Source: Scopulibacillus darangshiensis (GTDB taxonomy: Bacteria; Bacillota; Bacilli; Bacillales; Sporolactobacillaceae). From it: 64,000 nucleotides of DNA. Positions 25,326-34,583 of the stretch are shown here, in pieces. The translations under genes were made by a program, and so were the position numbers. The notes under the pieces are model-generated. The model was not told the origin of the DNA. It was given only the letters and a program-made list of their open reading frames with translations, and did no database searches. Location: NCBI RefSeq assembly GCF_004341035.1, contig NZ_SLXK01000003.1:152451-216450 (forward strand), in the 5' to 3' direction. The number at the start of each line of letters is the position of its first letter. Position 1 is the first letter of the stretch.

Positions 25326-26737
25326 GCGGCCCCGATAAGGAACCGAACGGGCTAAAGCGGACCATGAAAAGCAGGCATATGTTCATGATTGCACTGGGAG
25401 GGGTGATCGGCAGCGGCCTCTTCCTGAGCACTGGTCTGACGCTTAATCAGGCGGGCCCCGGTGGTGCTGTGCTTGCTTATCTTATCGGCGGATTGACGAT
25501 GTATCTCGTCATGCTCTGCCTTGGGGAACTATCTGTTGTTATGCCTGTAGCCGGGTCTTTTCAAATGTATGCTGCTAAGTTCATCGGTCCGGCAACTGGG
25601 TTTATGATTGGATGGATGTACTGGTTTAGTTGGGCGCTCACTGTCGGACTTGAGCTGACGTCGGCGGGGATCCTTATGCAGCGCTGGCTGCCCAACAGTC
25701 CTGTTTGGGTTTGGGTGATTGTTTTTGGATGTTTACTTTTCTTTTTGAACTCACTCTCAGCCAAAAGCTTTGGTGAATCAGAATTTTGGACAGCTGGCGT
25801 GAAGGTGATCGCCATTGTGCTGTTTATTATTCTTGGGGGAGCGGCGATGTTTGGGCTGATTGATATGAAAGGGGAAGCGTCAACACCATTATTTTCGCAC
25901 TTTGTTGATGATGGCGGACTGTTTCCTAACGGTATCACGGCAGTTTTACTTACGATGATTGCTGTTAATTTTTCATTTCAAGGAACTGAACTGATCGGTA
26001 TTACAGCCGGTGAGAGTGAAAATCCTGGTGAAACGATTCCAAAGGCGATTAAGAATACCGGCTGGCGTATTATCATTTTCTACGTCCTAACTGTTGTTAT
26101 CTTGGCGAGCCTGATACCGTGGAAGCAAGCCGGAGCACTTGAAAGCCCATTTGTAACAGTCCTTGATAAAATTGGTGTTCCTTTCGCTGCAGACATCATG
26201 AACTTTGTCATATTGACAGCCATGTTATCGGTGGCAAACTCCGCATTGTATGCCACTACAAGGATGCTGTGGTCTCTTTCCAGCCAAAGTATGGCTAGTC
26301 CGATATTCAAAAAGTTAAAGCGCAATGGTGTCCCATTTAATGCTTTAATAGCCAGTTTGGCAGTAGCTGGACTGTCATTATTATCCAGTGTGTTTGCTGC
26401 TGATACAGTATATGCTTGGCTTCTCTCCGCTTCCGGGGTGACAGCTGTTATCGTTTGGATTTCTATCAGTGCCTCCCAGTTCTTTTTTAGAAGGCGCTTC
26501 GTTGCGGAGGGAGGCAAGCTTGAGGATTTAAAATTTAGGACCCCATTGTATCCTTTGGTCCCAATTCTAGGCTTTACATTAAATTCAATCGTTGTCATTA
26601 GTCTGGCTTTTATTCCAGACCAGCGTATCGTTTTGTACTGTGGCTTGCCAATTATCGCCTTTTGTTATCTCTACTATCATTTTAGAGTGAAAAAGGTAAT
26701 AGAGAAGAAAAACGGGGAGCAATCAATGGGGATGTGA
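25322..26737 (+). CDS. Amino acid permease (APC family, RocE-like)
   Basis: 471 residues, 12 helices. The AAT-type start LKRTMKSRHMFMIALGGVIGSGLF contains the conserved GGVIGSGLF turn of TM1, and ITAGESENPGETIPKAI follows TM6, as in RocE, LysP and GabP. Position in an operon with a dimethylargininase and a RocB-like enzyme suggests that it imports arginine, methylarginines or ornithine; that is inference. ATG 25322 overlaps the upstream stop (ATGA). It is closely similar along its whole length to the permease on the minus strand at 28789-30213. Confidence 0.88.
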   Translation: MSGPDKEPNGLKRTMKSRHMFMIALGGVIGSGLFLSTGLTLNQAGPGGAVLAYLIGGLTMYLVMLCLGELSVVMPVAGSFQMYAAKFIGPATGFMIGWMYWFSWALTVGLELTSAGILMQRWLPNSPVWVWVIVFGCLLFFLNSLSAKSFGESEFWTAGVKVIAIVLFIILGGAAMFGLIDMKGEASTPLFSHFVDDGGLFPNGITAVLLTMIAVNFSFQGTELIGITAGESENPGETIPKAIKNTGWRIIIFYVLTVVILASLIPWKQAGALESPFVTVLDKIGVPFAADIMNFVILTAMLSVANSALYATTRMLWSLSSQSMASPIFKKLKRNGVPFNALIASLAVAGLSLLSSVFAADTVYAWLLSASGVTAVIVWISISASQFFFRRRFVAEGGKLEDLKFRTPLYPLVPILGFTLNSIVVISLAFIPDQRIVLYCGLPIIAFCYLYYHFRVKKVIEKKNGEQSMGM

Positions 26738-26753
26738 TGAAGGGGGAGTTGAC

Positions 26754-28451
26754 ATGTACAATTGTCTAAAAGGAAAATCATTGCGGGAGCAGATTGAATA
26801 TTTAACGAAAAGGTTAGTTGAAGTGCCAAGTGTGAATAGGACAGAAGGAGAAGCAGTCATTGCCGAAGAAATAAAGCAATGGATCGCCTCGTTTCCTTAT
26901 TTCCATTCACGCCCAGGACAGCTCTGGGAACAGGCTATACGGAATGACCCCCTAGGGAGAAAAAATGTTTTTGCTCTAATAGAAGGTAAAGATCATTCCT
27001 CAAAAACGGTAGTTTATCATGCTCATATCGATACAGTTGATATCAAAGATTTTGGAGCAATGGAGGACATCGCTTTTAACCCTGATGCTCTGCTTGACTT
27101 TTTCAAGGGTTACCAAGCTGATCCAAAATTACAGGCTGAGGCACAGTCTGGTGAGTGGCTATTCGGCCGCGGCGCGTTGGATATGCAAAGCGGTGCAGCA
27201 GTTCATTTGGCTAATCTCCTTTACTTCTCCGAGCACTTAGATGAACTTTCGGGGAATTTGCTCGTCATGTTCAATCCAGATGAGGAGACCCAGCATCAAG
27301 GGATCATTGCGGCGATTTCAGAGTTAAAAAGATTGCAAGATGAATATGGTTATGATTATATTGCCGCGATTAACGATGATTTTACCAGTCCGCTCCATGA
27401 AAATGATCAGACTCGTTATATATATACCGGCGCGGCGGGAAAGCTGCTGCCTTCATTTTATATATATGGGCGTGAAACACATGTGGGTGAGACGTTGAAA
27501 GGCATTGATGCCACGCTTATTTCTTCCGAACTGAACGGCCGGATCAACAATAACATGGCTTTGGTAGACAACATTAGGGATGAAGTCATTATGCCGCCAT
27601 CTTGTCTACACCAAAGGGATGGAAAAGCTGCTTATAATGTACAGACACCTTTTAAGAGTTGCCTATATTTTAACTATTTTTTGTATGAGGACAGCCCAAA
27701 AGATGTCATTGAAAAGCTTAAGCGGGTAGCTATTGATGCTTGCCTTTCGGTTGAAGAGAAACTGGAACAGAATTATAAAGTCTATTTGGAACGAAGCGGC
27801 GAACCAAAGTCTGATCTCTCGTGGCACATTGAAGTCAATACATTGGAGGAGTATGTGGACGAATTAGATGCAAAGGGTATTAACGTCCAACAGGTGATCG
27901 AAGCGGCGGTTAGAAAATCTGAGGGGCTTGAGCTCCGGGATCGGGCCTTTCAGATCGTTGAGGCGCTTCAACAGCAGGATTTTGAGAAAAAACCCCGAGT
28001 TATTCTATTTTTTGCGCCGCCGCATTTGCCGCACAGCTATTTAAGGACAGATCAAGAGCGTGACAGCCTTCTATATCACGCTGTCCAGAGTATTGCTGAT
28101 CATTTTAATAACAATCTAAATGACGATCTTGCTGTTAAACGCTTCTTCCCGTTTTTATCTGACAGCAGCTATCTTGCGCTCTATGAGACAGATGAGGAGC
28201 TGGATGCTCTGATCCGCAATTTCTCGGGATGGCAATCACTTTATTCGCTGCCGGTCAAAGAAATCCGCGCCCTCGGCATTCCGTCCATTAATCTTGGTGT
28301 GTATGGAAAGGACGCTCATAAATGGACCGAACGTGTACACAAGCCTTATTCTTTTGAGACATTGCCCCGTATGATCAGGATGCTGACTTGCCTGATTTTG
28401 GAGGGTCAGGCTCAATTGCATCAGGAGCCTTTTCCAAATAAAATAATTTAA
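26754..28451 (+). CDS. rocB: M20-family peptidase/deacylase, RocB-like
   Basis: 565 residues (B. subtilis RocB has 566), longer than ordinary M20 enzymes. The metal ligands are visible: HAHIDTVD (about residue 83), GRGALDMQSG (about 137) and NPDEETQHQG (about 172), and the C-terminal GKDAHKWTERVHKPY carries the last His. RocB belongs to the arginine regulon of B. subtilis; its exact reaction is not established, but hydrolysis of an acyl or citrulline-type intermediate is likely. ATG 26754 follows GGGGGAG. It closes the dimethylargininase-permease-rocB operon. Confidence 0.88.
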   Translation: MYNCLKGKSLREQIEYLTKRLVEVPSVNRTEGEAVIAEEIKQWIASFPYFHSRPGQLWEQAIRNDPLGRKNVFALIEGKDHSSKTVVYHAHIDTVDIKDFGAMEDIAFNPDALLDFFKGYQADPKLQAEAQSGEWLFGRGALDMQSGAAVHLANLLYFSEHLDELSGNLLVMFNPDEETQHQGIIAAISELKRLQDEYGYDYIAAINDDFTSPLHENDQTRYIYTGAAGKLLPSFYIYGRETHVGETLKGIDATLISSELNGRINNNMALVDNIRDEVIMPPSCLHQRDGKAAYNVQTPFKSCLYFNYFLYEDSPKDVIEKLKRVAIDACLSVEEKLEQNYKVYLERSGEPKSDLSWHIEVNTLEEYVDELDAKGINVQQVIEAAVRKSEGLELRDRAFQIVEALQQQDFEKKPRVILFFAPPHLPHSYLRTDQERDSLLYHAVQSIADHFNNNLNDDLAVKRFFPFLSDSSYLALYETDEELDALIRNFSGWQSLYSLPVKEIRALGIPSINLGVYGKDAHKWTERVHKPYSFETLPRMIRMLTCLILEGQAQLHQEPFPNKII

Positions 28452-28528
28452 AATCAAAGGTGCTGGGACAAAACTAAAAGAGTTCATTCATATGCCGAAC
28501 AATAAAATTGAAAAGTATAATAGCAAAT

Positions 28529-28665
28529 GCGAAGCGTAGTCAAAATACGAAAGACTCCTACGGGAACAGCACGTGTCCGAAGCCCCCGCAAGAAAGCGGT
28601 TTTTGCTTTCTGAGGAGGCTAAGGCCGTGCCCGTGGAAAGCGAAGTATTTTGACGGAGCGCTTCG
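28529..28665. repeat. Bacillus-type intergenic palindromic repeat element
   Basis: About 137 bp whose ends are inverted: GCGAAGCGTAGTCAAAATAC at the left and GTATTTTGACGGAGCGCTTCG-type sequence at the right. Inside are smaller inverted parts (GGGAACAGCACGTG against GCCGTGCCCGTGG; AGAAAGCGG against TTGCTTTCTG). The phrase GACTCCTACGGGAACAGCACG is the familiar core of a repeat family found many times in Bacillus genomes, from memory. It folds into one long RNA hairpin followed by a T run, so it could also end the rocB transcript. Confidence 0.75.
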
Positions 28666-28691
28666 TTGTTTTTTTATTTATAAATGAAAAT

Positions 28692-28730
28692 CCGAACTAT
28701 TCAGATAGGATGAATGAGTTCGGGGTTTTT
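28692..28730 (+). terminator. Terminator after the repeat element
   Basis: CCGAACT pairs with AGTTCGG (28717-28723), extended by TTCA/TGAA inside, followed by GGTTTTT. Confidence 0.7.
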
Positions 28731-28788
28731 CTATGAGTAAAAAACTTTCTGTTTCTGCCTCTTTTATATGCCATTCCTGACTTAAAGG

Positions 28789-30213
28789 TTATATGTCTTC
28801 CTTTTTAAGAACGGTATTGTCCAGCAGGGTGCTGTCTTTTCTTCGTGTATACTTAAAGTAGTAAAACAAATAACATGCAGCCAGAAACCCGAATCCATAG
28901 TAAAGAGATGTGCGTTGTGTCGGATCAAAAGCAAGGAAGACAAATGTTGATAAACAAATCAGGATACAGAGAATCGGCACCAAAGGGAAGAAGGGAACCG
29001 CAAACTTTAATTCGCTCACTTTCCCGCCCTTTTTAATATATTGTTTGCGGAATTTATATTGTGTAATGGCAATAGCCATCCAAGTGAGTGTTCCCGCCAT
29101 GCCGCTGACAGAAAGGAGAACGACAAACAGCGTATCAGCTGCTACAACGCTAGTAAGTAAAGATAATAATGCGAAGGCAAGCGTTATGCATAACGCGTAT
29201 AATGGAACCCCTCTTCTTGACAGTTTAGTAAGAAAAGCTGGGGCCATGCCATCCAACGAGAGGGACCTGAGAATTCTGGTGCTGGCAAACAGACCGGAAT
29301 TCCCTACAGAAAGAACAGCGGTTAAGATGATAAAATTCATGATATCAGCGGCATATGGAATTCCTACCATGTCAAAGACTGTAACGAACGGACTTTCCAA
29401 CACGCCAGCCGTTTTCCAAGGGATGACAGCTGATAAAACCACAATGGCTAATACATAAAAGAGCAATACTCGGAAGACCAGCGTTTTGATCGCTCTTGGA
29501 ATATTTTTTTCCGGATCTTCTGTTTCTCCCGCTGCGATCCCCATGATTTCAGAGCCTTGAAAAGAATAGACGACTGTCATCATCGTAAGAAAGACGGCAC
29601 TAATCCCTTTAGGAAAAAGACCTCCGTGTCCCGTCAGGTTTGACAAAAACGGTGCGGGTTTTCCGTCCATGTTAACGACGCCAAATATAGCCAAACCACC
29701 CACGATAATGAACACGATAACAGCTAGAACTTTAATGCCCGCAAACCAGTATTCGGTTTCGGCAAAGCCTCTTGTTGTCAGTGCATTCAAGGTGAACAAC
29801 AGAATGATAAATACCGCACACCATATCCAAATAGGGGTATGGGGGAACCACCTTTTCATGAGCATGCCAGCCGCGGTAAACTCTAATCCCACCGTCGTGA
29901 CCCAGCTCATCCAATATAGCCATCCTATTGCAAAACCTGTTGCCGGACCAATGTATTTTGCCGCGTGGGCTTGGAAGGATCCTGATACCGGCATGACGAC
30001 TGAAAGCTCACCTAAGCAAACCATAGCGAGATACATTAAGAGACCGCCCACGAGATAAGCCACAACAGCACCGCCCGGTCCCGCCTCACCCACCGTAAAA
30101 CCTGCTCCCAAAAAAAGGCCTGTGCCTATCACACCTCCCAGTGAGAGCATAAATAGGTGCCGGCTTTTCATTGAACGCTGTAATTGTATGTTATTATTTC
30201 GTTCAGATGCCAT
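28789..30213 (-). CDS. Amino acid permease (APC family), paralogue of the 25322 gene
   Basis: 474 residues, 12 helices. The N-terminus LQRSMKSRHLFMLSLGGVIGTGLFLG and the loop IAAGETEDPEKNIPRAI match the AAT subfamily and the permease at 25322 nearly block by block. It lies 88 bp downstream of the Rieske oxygenase gene on the same strand, with a candidate cre site between them and AGGATAGGTG before ATG 30213. It could import the amine or betaine used by the oxygenase, or simply be a recent duplicate of the other permease. Confidence 0.85.
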   Translation of the reverse strand: MASERNNNIQLQRSMKSRHLFMLSLGGVIGTGLFLGAGFTVGEAGPGGAVVAYLVGGLLMYLAMVCLGELSVVMPVSGSFQAHAAKYIGPATGFAIGWLYWMSWVTTVGLEFTAAGMLMKRWFPHTPIWIWCAVFIILLFTLNALTTRGFAETEYWFAGIKVLAVIVFIIVGGLAIFGVVNMDGKPAPFLSNLTGHGGLFPKGISAVFLTMMTVVYSFQGSEIMGIAAGETEDPEKNIPRAIKTLVFRVLLFYVLAIVVLSAVIPWKTAGVLESPFVTVFDMVGIPYAADIMNFIILTAVLSVGNSGLFASTRILRSLSLDGMAPAFLTKLSRRGVPLYALCITLAFALLSLLTSVVAADTLFVVLLSVSGMAGTLTWMAIAITQYKFRKQYIKKGGKVSELKFAVPFFPLVPILCILICLSTFVFLAFDPTQRTSLYYGFGFLAACYLFYYFKYTRRKDSTLLDNTVLKKEDI

Positions 30214-30243
30214 TAGTTTTCACCTATCCTTCATACAATTAAT

Positions 30244-30257
30244 AGAGAGCGCTTTCA
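30244..30257 (-). promoter_or_regulatory. Candidate cre (CcpA) site before the permease
   Basis: On the minus strand TGAAAGCGCTCTCT matches 13 of 14 positions of TGWAANCGNTNWCA, 31 bp before the permease start. Confidence 0.6.
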
Positions 30258-30301
30258 AAAACTTGGTTCTTGCGAATGGATCTCAATATATTCTTAGGGA
30301 A

Positions 30302-31381
30302 TTACTTTTGCAAGGCATACGTTTCCAGTAATTTTTTTTGCATTAGCAAGTGAAAATGATGGACACAGTTTTCAGTTAATGAAAATCTCCCTTGGGTGTA
30401 TGCACCTGTTTCCAGACCTTTTTGCACCTCTTCACAAATGTCACGGTCTTCCCGCCGAACGTGTTGATCAATGGCCAGCAGGTCTTCCTCTTCTTTACTC
30501 ATTGTTTCGTTCATCAGGAAGGTTGTGTAAATATATTTAGTTGTTTTATGATCAATCGGAACGGATTTATGGATTGAAAGATTTGCCGGTCCAGGATCAA
30601 AGGACAGCCACATATTAGGGTATAGCCAGTAATAGCGCCCGCCTTTGCCTAACTTGTAATTGCTGTCAATTTCACCTTTCAGCGGGACCCCTTGATAGAT
30701 ATAGTTATCAAAAATAGTCACCTCATAATCATCCATATTGACCTGTTGTACTAATGATTTATGTACAAGAGGGCAGTGATCACACTCAAGATAGTTATCA
30801 ATGCCTACTTTCCAGTTAGACTTACAAACGGTTTCCACTACTTTAACCTTTTTTAAATTTTCTAGATGAAATTTAGTTAGACTTTCGAAAAGGCCGCCAA
30901 AAGTACTTGACATGGGCTCGGCTTGCGGATCCAAGTTAACGAATATAAGCGATTCATTAATCTCAAGCCTTACTGTTTTTAAACAAAAATCATCATGGTT
31001 AAAGCTGTTCACGCCGGACATATTCGGCGCTCTATTAAGGCTGCCGTCGAGATGATATGTCCAAGCATGATATGGGCATGTAATGATGCTTTTATTTCCT
31101 TCACCTTCAAGCAATTTGGATGCACGGTGGCTGCAGACATTATAAAAAGCCCTTATCTCTCCATCTTTTGCGTGAGTAATGATAAGCGGCTTCCCCACAA
31201 CCTCTGTTGTAAAATAATCTCCCTTTTGTCCGACTTGACTGATGTGTCCGACATACTGCCATGTTTTACTAAAGATTTCCTTGTTTTCAAATTCAAGAAC
31301 TTCGGGATCAGTATAGAGCCAGCTGGGTAATGTGTGGGCCTCACTCAAATTCTCGCTCACTCTTAAATCTGAATATTGCAT
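30302..31381 (-). CDS. Rieske non-heme iron oxygenase, alpha subunit (GbcA-like)
   Basis: 359 residues. The Rieske 2Fe-2S site is complete: CSHRA (about residue 82) and CPYHAWTY (about 101). The mononuclear iron site lies in NYLECDHCPLVH (about 195-206). This architecture is typical of oxygenases that demethylate quaternary amines, such as glycine betaine monooxygenase GbcA, stachydrine and carnitine oxygenases. The matching ferredoxin reductase is not next to it, so electrons must come from a distant gene. ATG 31381 follows GAGGAGGAA. It is divergent from a CdaR-type regulator and followed by an amino acid permease, so the three may form a betaine-type catabolic unit; the substrate is inferred. 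Confidence 0.85.
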   Translation of the reverse strand: MQYSDLRVSENLSEAHTLPSWLYTDPEVLEFENKEIFSKTWQYVGHISQVGQKGDYFTTEVVGKPLIITHAKDGEIRAFYNVCSHRASKLLEGEGNKSIITCPYHAWTYHLDGSLNRAPNMSGVNSFNHDDFCLKTVRLEINESLIFVNLDPQAEPMSSTFGGLFESLTKFHLENLKKVKVVETVCKSNWKVGIDNYLECDHCPLVHKSLVQQVNMDDYEVTIFDNYIYQGVPLKGEIDSNYKLGKGGRYYWLYPNMWLSFDPGPANLSIHKSVPIDHKTTKYIYTTFLMNETMSKEEEDLLAIDQHVRREDRDICEEVQKGLETGAYTQGRFSLTENCVHHFHLLMQKKLLETYALQK

Positions 31382-31425
31382 GCCTCATTCCTCCTCTTGA
31401 ATTGTTCAATTTCTCTAATTGGGCT

Positions 31426-31446
31426 ACTGTAAATTAATTATACAGT
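31426..31446. promoter_or_regulatory. Inverted repeat in the divergent oxygenase/cdaR region
   Basis: ACTGTA (31426-31431) and TACAGT (31441-31446) flank an AT-rich centre. On the minus strand a TATAAT lies at 31436-31441 inside the repeat, so a bound protein would cover the oxygenase promoter. Confidence 0.45.
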
Positions 31447-31611
31447 CAAAATAATCTGAAATATATAGTTACTTTAAACAAAATAAATTCGAAAAGATCC
31501 AAGAAGGTTTGTTTCATTTGCCTATTTTAAAAGTGATTTTTAAAAAAAGAAGGTAAAAATTTTTCCTGTGTCTAAATTACATAATAATGAAGAAGGGACG
31601 GGGACGGTAAA

Positions 31612-32808
31612 ATGAGGATTTTGGAATATATTGCTCAGGATATCGCTGACAAAACACACGCCATTTTAGGTTGTCCGATAAGCATAACCGATAAAGAAGG
31701 GTATATTATTGGCTCAACTGATCGTAGCAGGCTGGGTATTTTTCATCGGCCGTCTTTAGAAGTGTTAAAGAAGAACAAGATGGTGAATTGCAAATTGCAA
31801 GAGGGGAATGACATCCTCCCAGGTGTTTCTGTTCCGCTTTTGTTTAATAACAAACCGATTGGTGTCGTTGGCATCGTCGGTGACCCGCAAGAAATGAGTA
31901 AGTACGTTCAACTTGTTAAAAGCCAGGTTGAAATGATGTGCCAAGAAGCATTTAAAACAGAAATGTTAGAGTTGGAATCGAAAATGATTGAAGTTATGGT
32001 TAAGCAAATTATCCACTGTAAGCAAGGTGAAACCACCGATCATATTTTACAATACGCAAAGTTATTAGATTATAATCTTGAATCCGAATATACGTGCATG
32101 CTGATCGATATTGAATGTCTTTTTATTCAAGAAGACAAGGCGACAGGGAATAAAGAAAAGCTTCCTCAACAACATTTACAAAGAGATGTGGTCGACTTTA
32201 TGAATTTGATTTTTCGGGATTCGAAGGACGATATTATCAGCCTCATCAATCCTGATCGGTTCATTGTAATAAAGGCGAAAACCTCGGAAAAAAATCAGTC
32301 ATCCTTTATTCGATCATTGAAAGCAAAACAGCAAAAGTTTAATGGCTTTCTTGCTTCAAAACATCACTTTTCTTCAGCTATTTCCGTTGGGGATACAAAG
32401 AAGGGGATAAGCGGGATTTCCGAATCATATCATAACGCGGCAAAAGCTATGAAGGCAGGGAAGAAATCAGGTCAAGTTCCGAGAATTTTCTTGTATAATG
32501 ATCGTGATATGACGTTGAAATTACTTCCAATGGAACTCATCACAGAGGGGCTCAAAAACAAAATACTAAATATAGTAACGCCTCTGATCGAACAAGACCA
32601 GAATCACGTTTTATCATCCACTTTTATTTCTTATTGTAAATGCAATATGAATTTAAGCAAAACAGCGAGGACCATTCATGTGCATCGAAACACGATTATT
32701 TACCGGCTTGAAAAAATCTGTGAACTGACAGCGCTTGAAACAAGCAATTTCGAACATTGCATGCTGCTATACACAGCCATTAAATATTATGATGACATGA
32801 ATAGTTGA
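31612..32808 (+). CDS. CdaR-family transcriptional regulator
   Basis: 398 residues. The N-terminal sugar-diacid recognition domain (about 1-135) contains GCPISITDKEGYIIGSTDRSRLG and GVSVPLLFNNKPIGVVGIVGDP in sections. A GGDEF-like middle region follows, and the C-terminal PucR-type HTH is FISYCKCNMNLSKTARTIHVHRNTIIYRLEKI (about 340-372, in sections). Such proteins activate catabolic operons. It is divergent from the Rieske oxygenase gene, which makes that gene and the permease behind it the likely targets. ATG 31612 follows GGGACGGGG. The effector is unknown. Confidence 0.88.
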   Translation: MRILEYIAQDIADKTHAILGCPISITDKEGYIIGSTDRSRLGIFHRPSLEVLKKNKMVNCKLQEGNDILPGVSVPLLFNNKPIGVVGIVGDPQEMSKYVQLVKSQVEMMCQEAFKTEMLELESKMIEVMVKQIIHCKQGETTDHILQYAKLLDYNLESEYTCMLIDIECLFIQEDKATGNKEKLPQQHLQRDVVDFMNLIFRDSKDDIISLINPDRFIVIKAKTSEKNQSSFIRSLKAKQQKFNGFLASKHHFSSAISVGDTKKGISGISESYHNAAKAMKAGKKSGQVPRIFLYNDRDMTLKLLPMELITEGLKNKILNIVTPLIEQDQNHVLSSTFISYCKCNMNLSKTARTIHVHRNTIIYRLEKICELTALETSNFEHCMLLYTAIKYYDDMNS

Positions 32809-32892
32809 TTTTTTTAACCTCGCGTAACGTTTGATGCCATTTTTTCGTTTTTATAGATAACGGTAAAATTTTTAAGCAAGGAGGAAAGTCAC

Positions 32893-33717
32893 ATGGAGCG
32901 ATCCGTTAACCAAAAGTCTCCGCTTATAATTGAAAATGGCTTTGATAAATCAGTTAAGCCATATTTTAATCAATTAAAAAAGTATTGTCTGTCCCTCACA
33001 AATTCCAAGTGGGACGGGGAAGATTTGTTTCAGGATACACTTATGAAAGCATTCAAAAAATGGGATCAGCAGCCGCGGGATATTTCCAAGGCATATTTGT
33101 TCCGTATTGCGTCAAACACATGGATTGACAACCACCGGAAGCACGCGCCAGAAATTGATGCCTATGCCGATTTGTTAACCATACCCGGTGATAAATCAAT
33201 GGACAAAGCAGCTATTGAAGAAGCGATGAGCATTTTATTGAAAAAATTGACTCCGAAACAACGTGTTGTCCTTTTATTGACTGAGGCTTTTAACTATACC
33301 CATCAGGAAATTGCAGAAATGATTGACTGCAAAGAGGGAGCGGTCAGGGCCGCATTGCACCGCGCCCGCAAAAAACTTAAATTTATAGATGATAAGGATG
33401 CCTGGGATTTTGAATGTCAAGAGGATGCGAGAACGTATGCACAAGTGTTCTACAGCGGTGCACCTGAAGGTTTCGCGAAGCTTTATAGAGAGGAAACAAC
33501 GGTTATGGGAAGCAGGACAAAAACCATGGGTTCATTGGAAAAAACTTCTCTCTCAACAATCCTTATCAAAAATGTTGCCGGCACGCATGCTTCTTATTGC
33601 TTGGTCCCTATTCCAATGGCAAATGGTGAAACGATGTATATGCCGTTTTACCAAACAGAAATTAATGCCTTACTAGCTTGGCTTGAAGAAAATGATGCGC
33701 ATCCTAACGCAGCTTAA
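32893..33717 (+). CDS. ECF-like sigma factor with C-terminal extension
   Basis: 274 residues, about 100 more than a minimal ECF sigma factor. Region 2 lies at about 25-85 ([33 protein letters not shown]) and region 4 at about 115-165 ([39 protein letters not shown]). The extension (about 165-274) ends in a mixed helix-strand part, [30 protein letters not shown]. Extensions of this kind control activity in several ECF groups. No anti-sigma gene is adjacent; instead a clpP gene starts 11 bp downstream. AAGGAGGAA precedes ATG 32893. The regulon is unknown. Confidence 0.87.
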   Translation: MERSVNQKSPLIIENGFDKSVKPYFNQLKKYCLSLTNSKWDGEDLFQDTLMKAFKKWDQQPRDISKAYLFRIASNTWIDNHRKHAPEIDAYADLLTIPGDKSMDKAAIEEAMSILLKKLTPKQRVVLLLTEAFNYTHQEIAEMIDCKEGAVRAALHRARKKLKFIDDKDAWDFECQEDARTYAQVFYSGAPEGFAKLYREETTVMGSRTKTMGSLEKTSLSTILIKNVAGTHASYCLVPIPMANGETMYMPFYQTEINALLAWLEENDAHPNAA

Positions 33718-33728
33718 GGAGTGATCAC

Positions 33729-34319
33729 ATGTCAAATGTTATACCTTACGTGATTGAACAGACAAATCGCGGTGAACGGTCATATGATATTTATTCGCGC
33801 CTGCTTAAGGACAGGGTTGTTTTCCTTGGAACAGAAATCGAGGATAACATGGCTAATACGATTGTTGCCCAGCTTCTGTTTCTGACGGCGGAAGATCCGG
33901 AGAAGGATATTTCTCTCTATATTAACAGTCCCGGCGGGTCGGTATCAGCAGGGCTCGCCATTTACGACACGATGCAGTATATTAAGCCTGACGTTCAGAC
34001 GATCTGTACAGGGCTTGCCGCATCCATGGCCGCTGTACTCTTGACGGCAGGCGCGAAGGGAAAAAGGCTGGCGCTTCCTAATAGTGAAGTGATGATTCAC
34101 CAGCCGCATGGCGGAGCCAAGGGTCAGGCAACAGATATCGAAATCAGCGCCCGCCGCATTTTGCGTATGAGAAGAAAAACTAATGAAATTATTGCTGAAA
34201 CATCCGGACAGCCGATCGAGAAAGTTGAAAAGGATACAGACCGGGATTTCTTCATGACAGCTGACGAAGCCAAAGAATACGGTGTGATTGATAAAATTGT
34301 GACAAGGATCGGTGAGTAA
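33729..34319 (+). CDS. clpP: ATP-dependent Clp protease proteolytic subunit
   Basis: 196 residues (B. subtilis ClpP has 197). The catalytic triad is intact: Ser in [11 protein letters not shown] (about 97), His in [12 protein letters not shown] (about 122) and Asp in KDTDRDFFM (about 171). ClpP forms two stacked heptamers that degrade proteins unfolded by ClpX or ClpC. AAGGAG precedes ATG 33729, and the sigma-factor gene ends 11 bp upstream, so the two are an operon. This may be a second clpP beside a housekeeping copy; that cannot be told from the window. Confidence 0.93.
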   Translation: MSNVIPYVIEQTNRGERSYDIYSRLLKDRVVFLGTEIEDNMANTIVAQLLFLTAEDPEKDISLYINSPGGSVSAGLAIYDTMQYIKPDVQTICTGLAASMAAVLLTAGAKGKRLALPNSEVMIHQPHGGAKGQATDIEISARRILRMRRKTNEIIAETSGQPIEKVEKDTDRDFFMTADEAKEYGVIDKIVTRIGE

Positions 34320-34529
34320 ATGAGGCTTCTCATACTTGGCGGAACGCTCTTTCTCGGGCGCCATATCGTAGATAGCGCACTTGATAAGGGTCATCGGGTG
34401 ACATTGTTCAATAGAGGGAAGCAAAATCCGGAGCTCTTCCCTGATGTTGAAAAGCTGCAAGGCGACCGCGATGGCAATCTTGAGTCGCTTAAAGAACGAA
34501 AGTGGCATAGTACAATAGGCATCAGATAA
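34320..34529 (+). pseudogene. Truncated NAD-dependent epimerase/dehydratase
   Basis: 69 codons beginning right after the clpP stop. MRLLILGGTLFLGRHIVDSAL is the N-terminal strand and GGTxFLG loop of the atypical SDR epimerase family, followed by HRVTLFNRGKQNPELFP and LQGDRDG. Full members have about 300-350 residues; here the protein stops after ERKWHST. A strong terminator follows 15 bp later, so the remaining 3' part was deleted. The dinucleotide-binding loop alone would not be active. Confidence 0.75.
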
Positions 34530-34544
34530 AATATCAATTATTTA

Positions 34545-34583
34545 CAGCGTACCAGTCCTATAGGGACTGGCACGCTGTTTTTT
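34545..34583 (+). terminator. Terminator of the sigma-clpP transcript
   Basis: CAGCGT and CCAGTCC pair with GGACTGG and ACGCTG across one mismatch, loop TATAG, then six T residues. Confidence 0.88.
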
